A stretch of DNA of 64,000 nt from Rubrivivax sp. (GCA_016719535.1 JADJYX010000041.1:124001-188000), one strand, 5' to 3'; positions 7,938 through 17,106 are shown, numbered from the stretch's first letter. Translations and numbers: made by a program. The notes: generated from the sequence alone by a model not told the origin.

Positions 7938-10900
7938 ATGACGACCTTCACCACCCCGCTGCAGCGCTCGCCGGCGCGCGCCGCCATCCGCGCCCTCACG
8001 CGCATGCCCGAACCCGATGTGCTGCCGACCCTGCTGGCGCAGGCCACGCTGGCCCCGGCGCAGGCCGCCGCCGCGCAGGCGCTGGCGCTGCGCATCGCGC
8101 GCGGCGTGCGCGCGCGCAGCCGCGACGGCGGCCGCGCCGGGCTGGTGCAGGGGCTGCTGCAGGAATTTGCGCTCAGCTCGACCGAGGGCGTGGCGCTGAT
8201 GTGCCTGGCCGAGGCGCTGCTGCGCATCCCCGACGCCGCCACGCGCGACGCCCTCATCCGCGACAAGATCGGCGACGGCCACGGCGTGGACTGGCAGCAG
8301 CACCTGGGCCGCAGCCCGTCGCTGTTCGTCAACGCTGCCGCCTGGGGCCTGCTGCTGACCGGCAAACTGGTGGCCACGCACAGCGACGCCGGCCTGGGCG
8401 CCACGCTGCGGCGCGTGGTGGCGCGCGGCGGCGAGCCGCTGATCCGCAAGGGCGTGGACATGGCGATGCGCCTGATGGGCGAGCAGTTCGTCACCGGCGA
8501 GACGATCGTGCAGGCGCTGGCCCATGCCCGCCCGCGCGAGGTCGAGGGCTTTCGCTACAGCTACGACATGCTGGGCGAAGCCGCCCTCACCGCCGACGAC
8601 GCCGATCGTTACCACGCCGCCTACGCGCAGGCCATCGATGCCATCGGCCAGGCCGCGGCAGAGCAAGCCGCGCAGGCCGAACGCCGCGGCGCCGCCTGGT
8701 GCGGCATCGTCGACGGCCCCGGCATCTCGATCAAGCTGTCGGCACTGCATCCGCGCTATGCCCGTGCGCAGGTCGAGCGCGTGATGGCCGAGCTCTATCC
8801 GCGGCTGCTGCAGCTGGCGGTGCGGGCCAAGGGCTGCGGCATCGGCCTCAACCTCGACGCCGAGGAATCCGACCGCCTGGACCTGTCGCTCGACCTGCTG
8901 GAGCGGCTGTGCGTCGAGCCGGCGCTGGCCGGCTGGAACGGCCTGGGCTTCGTCATCCAGGCCTACCAGAAGCGCTGCCCGGCGGTGGTGGACTTCCTCG
9001 TCGAACTGGCGCGCCGCAGCGGCCGCCGGCTGATGGTGCGGCTGGTCAAGGGCGCCTACTGGGACAGCGAGATCAAGCGCGCGCAACTCGACGGCCAGGA
9101 TGGCTATCCGGTCTATACGCGCAAGCCGTATACCGACGTGGCCTATATCGCCTGCGCAAGCAAGCTGCTGGCCGCGCCCGACGCCGTCTTCCCGCAGTTC
9201 GCCACCCACAACGCGCACACGATGGCGGCGGTGCATGCGCTGGCCGACCCGGCGCAGTGGCAGCCGGGGCAGTACGAATTCCAGTGCCTGCACGGCATGG
9301 GCGAGCCGCTGTACGAGCAGGTGGTGGGTGATGCGGCCAAGGGTCGCCTGGGCCGGCCCTGCCGCATCTACGCGCCGGTGGGCAGCCACGATACGCTGCT
9401 GGCCTACCTGGTGCGCCGGCTGCTGGAAAACGGCGCCAATACCTCGTTCGTCAACCGCATCGCCGACGAAGGCGTGGCGCTGGACGAACTGGTGCAGGAC
9501 CCGGTGCAGACGGTGCAGGCCCTGGCCGCGCGTGAAGGTACGCTGGGCGCGCCCCATCCGGCGATCGCGCTGCCGATCGCGCTGCAGGGCCCGCTGCGCG
9601 TCAATTCACGCGGGCTCGACCTCGCCGACGAGGCCACGCTGCAGGCGCTGGGCGACGCCTTCGATGCCGATGCGCGGCAGCCCTGGCAGGCCGAACCGCT
9701 GCTGGCCGATGGCACGAGCGACACACCCTGGCAAGCGGTCACCAACCCGGCCGACCCGACCGACCAGGTGGGCCGGGTGCGCGAGGCAACCTTGGCGGAT
9801 GTGCAGCAGGCGCTGGCTGCGGCCACCATCGCCGCACCCGCCTGGGCCGCCACGCCACCGGCCGAGCGCGCGCGCCTGCTCGAGGCCGCCGCCGACCGCC
9901 TGCAGGCCGATACCGCGCGGCTGCTGCCGCTGCTGGTGCGCGAGGCCGGCAAGACCGCCGCCAATGCGGTGGCCGAGGTGCGCGAGGCGGTCGACTTCCT
10001 GCGCTACGACGCCGCCGAGCTGCGGCGCGATTTCGACAACGCCACCCACCGGCCGCTGGGCGCGGTGGCGTGCATCAGCCCCTGGAATTTTCCGCTCGCC
10101 ATCTTTACCGGCCAGGTGGCCGCGGCGCTGGCGGCCGGCAACGTGGTGCTGGCCAAGCCCGCCGAGCAGACGCCGCTGGTGGCCGCCGCCGCGGTGCGGG
10201 CCCTGCATGCGGCCGGCGTGCCGCGTGGCGCGCTGCAACTGCTGCCCGGCCGCGGCGAGACCGTGGGCGCCGCGCTGGTGGCCGATGCACGCGTGCAGGG
10301 CGTGCTCTTCACCGGTTCGACCGAGGTCGCGCGGCTGCTGCAGCGCACCCTGGCCGGCCGGCTGGGTGCCGATGGCCGGCCGGTGCCGCTGATCGCCGAG
10401 ACCGGCGGCCAGAATGCGCTCATCGTCGACAGCTCGGCACTGGCCGAGCAGGCGGTGGCCGACATCGTCAGTTCGGCCTTCGACAGCGCCGGCCAACGCT
10501 GCAGCGCGCTGCGGCTGCTGTGCGTGCAGGACGACGTGGCCGATCGCATCGTCACCCTGCTGCAGGGCGCGGTGCGCGAGCTGCGCATCGGCGACCCGCG
10601 CCGGCTGGCCACCGATGTCGGCCCGGTGATCGACGAGCCCGCGCGCGACGGCATCGAGCGCCACGTGGCGGCGATGCGCGAGCGCGGGCGCCGCATCTGG
10701 CGCGCCGAGCTGCCTGCCGACGCTGCCGGCCACTTCGTGGCGCCGACGCTGATTCACATCGACCGCGTGGCCGAGCTCGAGCGCGAGGTCTTCGGCCCCG
10801 TGCTGCACCTGCTGCGCTGGCGGCGCGAGCAGCTGCCGCAGCTGCTGGAAGCCATCCACGCCACCGGCTACGGCCTGACGCAGGGCGTGCACACGCGCAT

Positions 10901-11720
10901 CGACGAGACGGTGGCGCAGGTGGTTGCGGCTTCGCGCGCGGGCAATGTCTATGTCAACCGCAACATCGTCGGCGCCGTCGTCGGCGTGCAGCCCTTCGGC
11001 GGCGAGGGCCTGTCGGGCACCGGGCCGAAGGCGGGCGGCCCGCTCTACCTGCTGCGGCTGCTGGCCGAGCGCCCGCAGCAGGCGGCGCGGCTGGCGGTGG
11101 CACGCAGCGGGCCGATCGAGCACCCGCCGGTGCGCGGCCTCGCGGTCGCCGCCGACGGCACGCCGGCGGCGCTGGCCGCGCTGCGCGCCTGGGCGCAGGC
11201 ACAGGGCCTGGGCGAGCTGGCCGCGCAGTGCGACCGCGCTGCCGCCGAATCGCCGGTCGGCGCCTGGCACGGCCTGCACGGGCCCACCGGCGAGGCCAAC
11301 CTCTACACCGTGCAGCCGCGCGAGCGGGTGCTGGGGCTGGCGGCGCACGGTGCGGCCGGCGATGCCGACCGCCTGGCGCAGCTGGCGGCCGTGCTGGCGG
11401 TGGGTGCACAGGCGGTGTGGCCGGCCGACGCACAGCCGCTGGCCGACCGCCTGCCGCCCGCGGTGCGCGAACGGGTCACGCTGGCGGCGGACTGGATGCA
11501 GCCGGGGGTGCCCTTCGAGGCCGTGCTGCTGCACGGCGACGCCGCCGAGCGGCTGCGCGTGGCGGCCGTGCTGGCCGCGCGCCCGGGGCCCATCGTCGGC
11601 CTCACCGCACTGGCCGGCGGCGACGGCCGCGTGCCGCTGGAGCGGCTGGTGATCGAACGCTCGCTCAGCATCAATACCGCGGCGGCTGGCGGCAATGCCA
11701 GCCTGATGACCTTGGCCTGA
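7938..11720 (+). CDS. putA: Bifunctional proline dehydrogenase / L-glutamate gamma-semialdehyde dehydrogenase (PutA)
   Basis: 1260 residues. The FAD-dependent proline dehydrogenase barrel (roughly 150-470) shows SIKLSALHPRYARA, LNLDAEESDRLDLSLDLL, FVIQAYQKRCP and RLVKGAYWDSEIKRAQ. The NAD-dependent aldehyde dehydrogenase half shows SPWNFPLAIFTGQ, FTGSTEVARLL, ETGGQNA (Glu821) and the nucleophile in GQRCSAL (Cys855). It oxidises proline to glutamate with substrate channelling. A C-terminal extension of about 170 residues marks the long 'type B' form. The protein begins directly with the alpha-helical arm and lacks the 50-residue ribbon-helix-helix domain of trifunctional PutA, so it should not repress its own gene. 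Monocistronic. Confidence 0.95.
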   Translation: MTTFTTPLQRSPARAAIRALTRMPEPDVLPTLLAQATLAPAQAAAAQALALRIARGVRARSRDGGRAGLVQGLLQEFALSSTEGVALMCLAEALLRIPDAATRDALIRDKIGDGHGVDWQQHLGRSPSLFVNAAAWGLLLTGKLVATHSDAGLGATLRRVVARGGEPLIRKGVDMAMRLMGEQFVTGETIVQALAHARPREVEGFRYSYDMLGEAALTADDADRYHAAYAQAIDAIGQAAAEQAAQAERRGAAWCGIVDGPGISIKLSALHPRYARAQVERVMAELYPRLLQLAVRAKGCGIGLNLDAEESDRLDLSLDLLERLCVEPALAGWNGLGFVIQAYQKRCPAVVDFLVELARRSGRRLMVRLVKGAYWDSEIKRAQLDGQDGYPVYTRKPYTDVAYIACASKLLAAPDAVFPQFATHNAHTMAAVHALADPAQWQPGQYEFQCLHGMGEPLYEQVVGDAAKGRLGRPCRIYAPVGSHDTLLAYLVRRLLENGANTSFVNRIADEGVALDELVQDPVQTVQALAAREGTLGAPHPAIALPIALQGPLRVNSRGLDLADEATLQALGDAFDADARQPWQAEPLLADGTSDTPWQAVTNPADPTDQVGRVREATLADVQQALAAATIAAPAWAATPPAERARLLEAAADRLQADTARLLPLLVREAGKTAANAVAEVREAVDFLRYDAAELRRDFDNATHRPLGAVACISPWNFPLAIFTGQVAAALAAGNVVLAKPAEQTPLVAAAAVRALHAAGVPRGALQLLPGRGETVGAALVADARVQGVLFTGSTEVARLLQRTLAGRLGADGRPVPLIAETGGQNALIVDSSALAEQAVADIVSSAFDSAGQRCSALRLLCVQDDVADRIVTLLQGAVRELRIGDPRRLATDVGPVIDEPARDGIERHVAAMRERGRRIWRAELPADAAGHFVAPTLIHIDRVAELEREVFGPVLHLLRWRREQLPQLLEAIHATGYGLTQGVHTRIDETVAQVVAASRAGNVYVNRNIVGAVVGVQPFGGEGLSGTGPKAGGPLYLLRLLAERPQQAARLAVARSGPIEHPPVRGLAVAADGTPAALAALRAWAQAQGLGELAAQCDRAAAESPVGAWHGLHGPTGEANLYTVQPRERVLGLAAHGAAGDADRLAQLAAVLAVGAQAVWPADAQPLADRLPPAVRERVTLAADWMQPGVPFEAVLLHGDAAERLRVAAVLAARPGPIVGLTALAGGDGRVPLERLVIERSLSINTAAAGGNASLMTLA

Positions 11721-11730
11721 ACGCCCGCCG

Positions 11731-12312
11731 CTATCTGCCGGAGATGCTGAACCAGAGCTGGTCGTAGTAGACGATGCCGCCGACGCCGCTGGTGGGCGCG
11801 CCGAAGCCGACGAAGACGCGGTCGGTGAAGGTGCCGGTCCAATGCCGGTAGGCGCGGGTGCCGCCGACGATGTGGCCGTCGCCGCCGCCGGCGATGACGA
11901 CCTGCGCCCCCTTGTCCTGGTGCAGCGGCGGCTTCAGCAACGGGTCGATGGGCGCGCCACAGGTGCCGCGGTCGCCCGAGGCCACATGCACCTCACCGGG
12001 GTCGAGCGCGAAGACGATGAATTCGCTGAAGCACAGCGAGCCGCCGGCGCCGAACTGGAAATTCTTGCCCCAGACGGCGATCGTGCCCTTGGCTTGACCG
12101 TTGCGCGGGTCGTAGACCGGCTGCCGCGTGGTCGGGAAGCAGACGCCGGCGCACCAGTCGGTGAAGGCCTGCGTGGCCGGTGGCGCGCTGCCGTTGGGCA
12201 GCGCCAGGCCGCTGGTCACGAGCTGGATATTGCCGGCTGCCGCCGCAGGGCCGGCGGTGGCGGCCGTCACCGCGATGACGGCGGCAGCCAGAGAGAGACG
12301 ACACGACAGCAT
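11731..12312 (-). CDS. Secreted hypothetical protein
   Basis: 193 residues with a clear signal peptide (MLSCRLSLAAAVIAVTAATAG, predicted cleavage after AAA near 26). The mature part has four cysteines (DWCAGVC, SLCFSE, RGTCGA) that could form disulfides, and a glycine-rich end with GGTRAYRHWTGTFTDRVF and a tail of alternating residues. The GGT-Y-GTF pattern faintly resembles the allene-oxide-cyclase-like/dirigent barrel, but this is only an impression. Divergent from the amidase gene across 196 bp; no partner gene is adjacent. Function unknown. Confidence 0.7.
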   Translation of the reverse strand: MLSCRLSLAAAVIAVTAATAGPAAAAGNIQLVTSGLALPNGSAPPATQAFTDWCAGVCFPTTRQPVYDPRNGQAKGTIAVWGKNFQFGAGGSLCFSEFIVFALDPGEVHVASGDRGTCGAPIDPLLKPPLHQDKGAQVVIAGGGDGHIVGGTRAYRHWTGTFTDRVFVGFGAPTSGVGGIVYYDQLWFSISGR

Positions 12313-12508
12313 GGCAAGACTCCGGTTTCGAGGGGCGGGACGCACGAAGGTGGCGCCGCCCGGGTTGTAGACGCATCTCCGGCCGACCGCCAGCCGCCGC
12401 CTGCCGTTGAATTGGGGGGGAGCCCCCGATCTGCAGGGAGGCGGCCACCGCCGCCCGATCCCGTATAAGCCCTGCATCCGGATCCACGAGCCGATGAAAG
12501 GGTGATGC

Positions 12509-13981
12509 ATGACGCTGGCGATGAGCTGGGACGAATGGGCGGCACATGACGGCGTGGGCCTGGCCGGCCGCGTGCGCCGGGGCGAGCTGACGCCGGCCGA
12601 ACTGGCGCGGCAGGCCGCCGCCGCCATCGCCAGGACCAACCCGGCGCTCAGCGCCGTGGTCGAGGTCTTCGACGACGTGGTCGCGGACCCGCTGCGCGAC
12701 GGCCTGGATGCGCAGGGTCCGCTGGCCGGCGTGCCCTTCCTGATGAAGGACCTGGGCCCGACGCTGAAGGGCCGGCTGCAGGAGCAGGGCTCGCTGTTCA
12801 TGCGCGGCCACCGTGCGGCGGCCGATACCTTCCTCACCGGCCGCATGCGCCAAGCCGGGCTGAACCTGATGGGCCGCACGACGACGCCGGAATTCGGCGT
12901 CTGCAGCTCGGCCGAAAACCCCGCGGTCTATGTCACGCGCAACCCCTGGAACCTGGACTTCACGACCTGCGGCTCGTCCGCGGGGTCGGCGGCGATGGTG
13001 GCGGCCGGCGCGGTGCCGATGGCGCATGCCACCGACGGCGGCGGCTCCATCCGCATCCCCGCCGGCTTCAACGGCAATATCGGGCTCAAGCCCTCGCGCG
13101 GCGTCTTCTCGATCGCGCCGCACCTGTCGGACATCACCGGCCTGGTGTCGATCCAGGGTTGCCACAGCCGCACGGTGCGCGACACCGCGGTCTTCGTCGA
13201 CGCCTGCCGCGGCGGTGCGCCCGGCGAATTCATGCCCTACTGGACGGCGCCCGAGCCCTATGCGCAGCTGATCGGGCGCGACCCGCCGCGGCTGCGCATC
13301 GCGGTGTCGCACGAATGGGGCGACTACCGCGCCACGCCGGCCATCGTGGCCGAGCTCGAACGTGCCGCGCGCTGCTTCGAGGGCCTGGGGCACCAGGTCG
13401 ACTGGGCGCTGCCGGCGCTGGACTACCGCGCCGCCTTCGCGGCGCAGACCACCTGCTACATCAGCAATTTTGCGCAGGTCATCGAGGGCCATCTGGCCAC
13501 GCGCGGGCTGCAGCGGCCGCCGGCCGAGCTGATCGAGCCGATCAACATCCGCATCTGGGAAGCCGGCAAGAACCTGAGTTATGCCGAGCGCTACCGCATG
13601 CTGGCGGTCTTCAACACCACGGCGCGCGCCTTCGGCGCCTTCTTCGAGGACTGGGACCTGATGCTGACGCCGATCACCGCGCTGCCGACGCCGCCGATCG
13701 GCACCACCGAATACCTGACGACCAGCGACAACCCCTCGGTGCTGGACTGGTTCGGCAACCTGTGGCGCTTCTTCGCCTATACGCCGCTCGCCAACCTGTG
13801 CGGCATCCCGGCGATTTCGCTGCCGATGGCGCGCCAGGACCACGGCCTGCCCTTCGGCATGCAGCTGCAGGCCGCGCAGGGGCGCGACGGGCTGCTGCTG
13901 CAGCTGGCGGCGCAGGTCGAGCGGGCACTCGGCGGGCGCTGGAACGACGGGCGGCGGCCGGGGGTGCATGTGGCTGGCTGA
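12509..13981 (+). CDS. Amidase signature family hydrolase
   Basis: 490 residues. The Ser-cisSer-Lys triad of the amidase signature family can be located: Lys80 in FLMKDLG, the serine pair in TCGSSAGSAA (156/157), and Ser180 in DGGGSIRIPAGFNG. These enzymes hydrolyse amide bonds of diverse small molecules. GatA of the amidotransferase belongs here too, but no gatB/gatC is nearby and the C-terminal half (LMLTPITALPTPPIG, LANLCGIPAISLPM) looks like a catabolic amidase. GAAAGGG lies just before the ATG. The gene ends at a giant palindrome shared with the convergent hydrolase gene. The substrate cannot be predicted. Confidence 0.88.
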   Translation: MTLAMSWDEWAAHDGVGLAGRVRRGELTPAELARQAAAAIARTNPALSAVVEVFDDVVADPLRDGLDAQGPLAGVPFLMKDLGPTLKGRLQEQGSLFMRGHRAAADTFLTGRMRQAGLNLMGRTTTPEFGVCSSAENPAVYVTRNPWNLDFTTCGSSAGSAAMVAAGAVPMAHATDGGGSIRIPAGFNGNIGLKPSRGVFSIAPHLSDITGLVSIQGCHSRTVRDTAVFVDACRGGAPGEFMPYWTAPEPYAQLIGRDPPRLRIAVSHEWGDYRATPAIVAELERAARCFEGLGHQVDWALPALDYRAAFAAQTTCYISNFAQVIEGHLATRGLQRPPAELIEPINIRIWEAGKNLSYAERYRMLAVFNTTARAFGAFFEDWDLMLTPITALPTPPIGTTEYLTTSDNPSVLDWFGNLWRFFAYTPLANLCGIPAISLPMARQDHGLPFGMQLQAAQGRDGLLLQLAAQVERALGGRWNDGRRPGVHVAG

Positions 13982-14004
13982 GGCGCGGAGCGCATGGCTT
14001 GTCG

Positions 14005-14149
14005 CGGCGCTTTGCTGTCGTTCGCTGGTGCGTCTCTGGGCCTTGGGCTGGCCTGCTGATGCCCCCGGCGGGGCCGAAACCCCCGCCGGGGGCGTGGGCA
14101 GGCCAGCCCAAGGCCCAGAGACGCACCAGCGAAAGACGGCAAAGCGCCG
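14005..14149. repeat. Giant imperfect palindrome (52-bp arms) between convergent genes
   Basis: The left arm (14005-14056) and right arm (14098-14149) are inverted copies, 50 of 52 positions matching. The spacer holds a second inverted repeat of about 13 bp built on GCCCCCGGCGGGG. The whole can fold into one long hairpin in RNA or a cruciform in DNA. It fills the gap between the convergent amidase and alpha/beta hydrolase genes, where it could end transcription from both sides, although there is no T-run. It encodes nothing: the open frames crossing it are chance. It could also be a small non-autonomous mobile palindrome; I see no second copy in this window and no obvious target duplication. 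Confidence 0.9.
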
Positions 14150-14175
14150 ATATGAGACAGCAGACCGCCCCGCCA

Positions 14176-14973
14176 TCACAACGCATCCAGCGCCGCCCGC
14201 AGCCCGTCCAGGTAGGCGGGAAACAGCTGGATGTCGTTGTGCCCCGCCTCGGGCACCAGCAGCAACGTGGCCTTGGGTGCAATGGCTGCCAACTGACGGC
14301 TTTGAGCGGCCGGGATGAGTTCGTCACGCCCGCCATGCACCAGCAGCACCGGCGTGCGCACGCCCGCCAGGGCCTCGTCGGTGGCCAGCGGATAGCGCAG
14401 CAGCGCGGCCGGAACCCAGGGGTAGTGTTGCCGTGCCAGCGCCCGCAGGCTGGTGTAGGGCGAGACCAGCACCGTCAGGTCGGGCTGCAGCTCGGCCGCC
14501 AGGCCCGCGGCCAGGCCGCTGCCGAGCGAGCGGCCGAACAGCACGATGCGCCGCCCTGCATACAGTGGCGCCACCGCAGCCCAGGCGGCACGCACGTCGG
14601 CCTCCAGCTGTGCCTGGCTCTGGATGCGGCCGGTGCTCTTGCCGTAGCCGCGGTAGTCGAGCATGAAGAGGTCGAAGCCGGTGCCGCGCCAGAACTCGGC
14701 ATTGACGAACCAGCTGTCCAGGTTGCCGGCGTTGCCGTGCAGGTAGAAGACCACGCCGCGGGCGCCGCGGCGCTGCAGGTGCAGCGCCGACAGGCGCGCG
14801 CCAGGCACCTCGATCCAGCGCTCGTGCACGTCGGCGCCGACGTCGAAGCGGTGGTCGGGCGGCAGCCGCTCGGGGAAGAACATCAGCCGCTCCTGACCCC
14901 ACCACAGCAGCGCCAGGATCGCCGCATACAGCGCCAGCACGACCGCGGCGCCGCCCAGCAGCTGTTTGATCAC
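14176..14973 (-). CDS. Alpha/beta hydrolase, membrane-anchored
   Basis: 265 residues. An N-terminal membrane helix (about 5-26) precedes an alpha/beta hydrolase fold with the oxyanion loop YLHGNAGNLDSW, the nucleophile elbow LFGRSLGSG (GxSxG), the acid in VHGGRDELIP and the catalytic His in PEAGHND. This matches the BEM46/YfhR-like group of serine hydrolases. The GTG start overlaps the stop of the upstream chromate-transporter half by 4 nt (GTGA). The substrate is unknown. Last gene of a four-gene coupled run. Confidence 0.88.
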   Translation of the reverse strand: MIKQLLGGAAVVLALYAAILALLWWGQERLMFFPERLPPDHRFDVGADVHERWIEVPGARLSALHLQRRGARGVVFYLHGNAGNLDSWFVNAEFWRGTGFDLFMLDYRGYGKSTGRIQSQAQLEADVRAAWAAVAPLYAGRRIVLFGRSLGSGLAAGLAAELQPDLTVLVSPYTSLRALARQHYPWVPAALLRYPLATDEALAGVRTPVLLVHGGRDELIPAAQSRQLAAIAPKATLLLVPEAGHNDIQLFPAYLDGLRAALDAL

Positions 14974-15530
14974 CCCAGATACCCGAGCGCGCCGACGACG
15001 GCGCCGATGGCGATCGGCCACAGCGGGCTGAGCCGGGTGTAGAGGATGAAGACCACCGCCACGGCCACCAGGCCGGCGGTGGCCACGTGGCCGCGCAGCG
15101 GTTCGGTCAGCACCCAGCCGGTGGCCAGCAGCATGCCGATGGTCAGCGGCGCCATGCCGGCCTTGAAGGCGCGCACGGCGAGCGTCTGCTGGTGCTGCGT
15201 GCCCCAGCGCGTGGCCAGCAGCGCCAGCATGGTCGACGGCAGCAGGCTGCCGATCATCGTGGCCGCCACGCCGGCCAGGCCGGCCACGTTCCAGCCGATC
15301 ACCGCGACGAACAGCAGGTTGGGGCCCGGGGCGGCCTGGGCCAGCGCCACCGAGGCGGTGAACTGCGCGTCGCTCAGCCAGCCCCGTTCGCCGACGACAT
15401 AACGGCTCATCTCCGGCGTGGTGGTAATGGCGCCGCCGATGGCCAGCACCGACAGCAGCATGAAATGCAGGCACATCGCCCACAGGTCGGCATGGGTCAG
15501 CAGCCCGGGGCCGAAGAGGATGGCATTCAT
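14970..15530 (-). CDS. Chromate transporter, second half-protein
   Basis: 186 residues with about five or six hydrophobic segments. LSVLAIGGAITTTPEM and the motif ALAQAAPGPNLLFVAVIGW match the ChrA repeat (FGG...QxxPGPxxx). ChrA proteins expel chromate using the proton-motive force; many bacteria encode the two homologous halves as separate short proteins that act together. Its ATG overlaps the stop of the first half by 4 nt, and its stop overlaps the GTG of the hydrolase. True chromate resistance cannot be assumed. Confidence 0.88.
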   Translation of the reverse strand: MNAILFGPGLLTHADLWAMCLHFMLLSVLAIGGAITTTPEMSRYVVGERGWLSDAQFTASVALAQAAPGPNLLFVAVIGWNVAGLAGVAATMIGSLLPSTMLALLATRWGTQHQQTLAVRAFKAGMAPLTIGMLLATGWVLTEPLRGHVATAGLVAVAVVFILYTRLSPLWPIAIGAVVGALGYLG

Positions 15531-16102
15531 CGCTGCATCCGCCACGCCGCCAGCGCCATCGACACCGCGCCCAGGCCCAGCACCACCCACACCAGCGGCA
15601 CGCGCCACCAGCCGATGGCCAGCGCCGACAGCAGCACCATCAGGCCCGCGAGCGGCCGCCCGAGCGGATTGCCCTCGAGCGTGGGCATCACCTTCAGGGC
15701 GGTGGCGATGATCAGCCCGGCCGACACCGCGCCCATGCCGCGCAGCGCCCCGGCCACGGCCGGGATGCCGGACAGCTGGCCGTACAGCGCCGCCAGCAGC
15801 AGCACGATCAGCAGCGGTGCGCACAGCAGGCCGAGCAGCGCCGCTGCCGCGCCGCGCAGGCCGAAGAAGCGGTCGCCGATCATCAGCGCCATGTTGACGA
15901 TGTTGGGCCCCGGCAGCACCTGGCCCAGCGACAGCACCTCGACGAACTGCTCGCGCGTCAGCCAGTTGCGCTGTTCGACCAGCACGCGCTGTGCCACCGG
16001 CAGCACGCCGCCGAAGCCCTGCAGCGCCAGGGCGTTGAAGGCGCGGAAGAGTTCGCCCGGCGACGCCGGTACGCGCAGTCTGGGGGGTGCTCCCTCGTTC
16101 AA
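15527..16102 (-). CDS. Chromate transporter, first half-protein
   Basis: 191 residues. LALQGFGGVLPVAQR and SLGQVLPGPNIVNMALMIGD are the ChrA half-domain signatures, followed by several membrane helices. I place the start at a TTG (LNEGAPP) that overlaps the TGA of the dehydrogenase gene as TTGA. There is no ATG in a sensible place, and every other junction of this operon uses the same 4-nt overlap. Pairs with the second half directly downstream. Confidence 0.85.
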   Translation of the reverse strand: MNEGAPPRLRVPASPGELFRAFNALALQGFGGVLPVAQRVLVEQRNWLTREQFVEVLSLGQVLPGPNIVNMALMIGDRFFGLRGAAAALLGLLCAPLLIVLLLAALYGQLSGIPAVAGALRGMGAVSAGLIIATALKVMPTLEGNPLGRPLAGLMVLLSALAIGWWRVPLVWVVLGLGAVSMALAAWRMQR

Positions 16103-17106
16103 CGCAGGACCCTGAGGGCGTCGGGATTGACGATATTCGTCGGCGTCTGGTTGATGAAGTTGACGACGTTGTCGAAGGCGGCGCCGAAATACAGCTCGTA
16201 GCCGTCCTGCTCGACATAGCCGATGTGCGGCGTGCACACCGCGTTTTCCAGCCGCAGCAGCGGATGGCCCTGCAGGATGGGCTCGCTCTCGAAGACGTCG
16301 ATCGCCGCCATGCCGGGGCGCCCGCGGTTGAGCGCCGAGACGAGCGCATTCTCCGCCAGCAGCTCGGCGCGCGACGTATTGACGAACAGCGCGGTCGGCC
16401 GCATCGACGACAGGTCATCGAGCGTGATCAGGCCGCGCGTGCGCTCGTCCAGGCGCAGGTGCACGGTGAGCACGTCGCTCGTCTCGAAGAAGGCCTGCCG
16501 GCTGTCGCAGGCGGCATAGCCGTCGGCGGTGGCGCGTGCGCGCGAGGTTTCGCTGCCCCACACCTGCACCTGCATGCCGAAGGCGCGGCCATAGCCCGCC
16601 ACCAGCTGGCCGATCTTGCCGTAGCCCCAGATGCCGAGCATGCGGCCCCTGAGCACCATGCCGATGCCGAAGTTGGGCGGCATCGACGCCGACTTCAGCC
16701 CGCTCTGCTGCCACGCGCCATGCTTGAGGTTGCCGATGTACTGCGGCAGCCGCCGCATCGAGGCCATGATCAGCGCCCAGGTCAGCTCGGCGGGTGCGAT
16801 CGGCGAGCCGACGCCCTCGGCCACCGCGATGCCCAGCCGTGTGCAGGCCTCGACGTCGACGTGGCTGCCGACCTTGCCGGTCTGCGAGATCAGCTTCAGC
16901 TTGGGCAGCTTCTCGAGCAGCGCGCGCGGGAAGTGGGTGCGTTCGCGGATCAGCACCAGCACGTCGGCATCGCGCAGCCGCACCGACAACTGCCCGATGC
17001 CCTTGACGGTGTTGGTGAAGACCTTGGCGTTGTAGGGTTCCAGGCGGCTCGCGCAGCGCAGCTTGCGCACGGCGTCCTGATAGTCGTCGAGGATGATGAT
17101 GTTCAT
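16099..17106 (-). CDS. D-2-hydroxyacid dehydrogenase family protein
   Basis: 335 residues. The NAD-binding motif GIWGYGKIG lies in the middle, and the catalytic set of the family is visible: Arg in VNTSRAELL, Glu in FESEP, His in CTPHIGYVEQ. Members reduce 2-keto acids or oxidise D-2-hydroxyacids, and the SerA-like phosphoglycerate dehydrogenases are relatives, but the substrate is not evident. First gene of the run dehydrogenase - chrA halves - hydrolase, all joined by 4-nt overlaps. No functional reason for coupling it with a chromate transporter is obvious. Confidence 0.85.
   Translation of the reverse strand: MNIIILDDYQDAVRKLRCASRLEPYNAKVFTNTVKGIGQLSVRLRDADVLVLIRERTHFPRALLEKLPKLKLISQTGKVGSHVDVEACTRLGIAVAEGVGSPIAPAELTWALIMASMRRLPQYIGNLKHGAWQQSGLKSASMPPNFGIGMVLRGRMLGIWGYGKIGQLVAGYGRAFGMQVQVWGSETSRARATADGYAACDSRQAFFETSDVLTVHLRLDERTRGLITLDDLSSMRPTALFVNTSRAELLAENALVSALNRGRPGMAAIDVFESEPILQGHPLLRLENAVCTPHIGYVEQDGYELYFGAAFDNVVNFINQTPTNIVNPDALRVLR

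Noticed and set aside
12509..13981. GatA subunit of the Glu-tRNA amidotransferase
   Set aside because: No gatC or gatB next to it, and the C-terminal half fits catabolic amidases better.
13159..15042. Open frames crossing the giant palindrome, giving similar peptides on both strands
   Set aside because: The similarity only reflects the inverted repeat; both flanks are antisense or out of frame to real genes.
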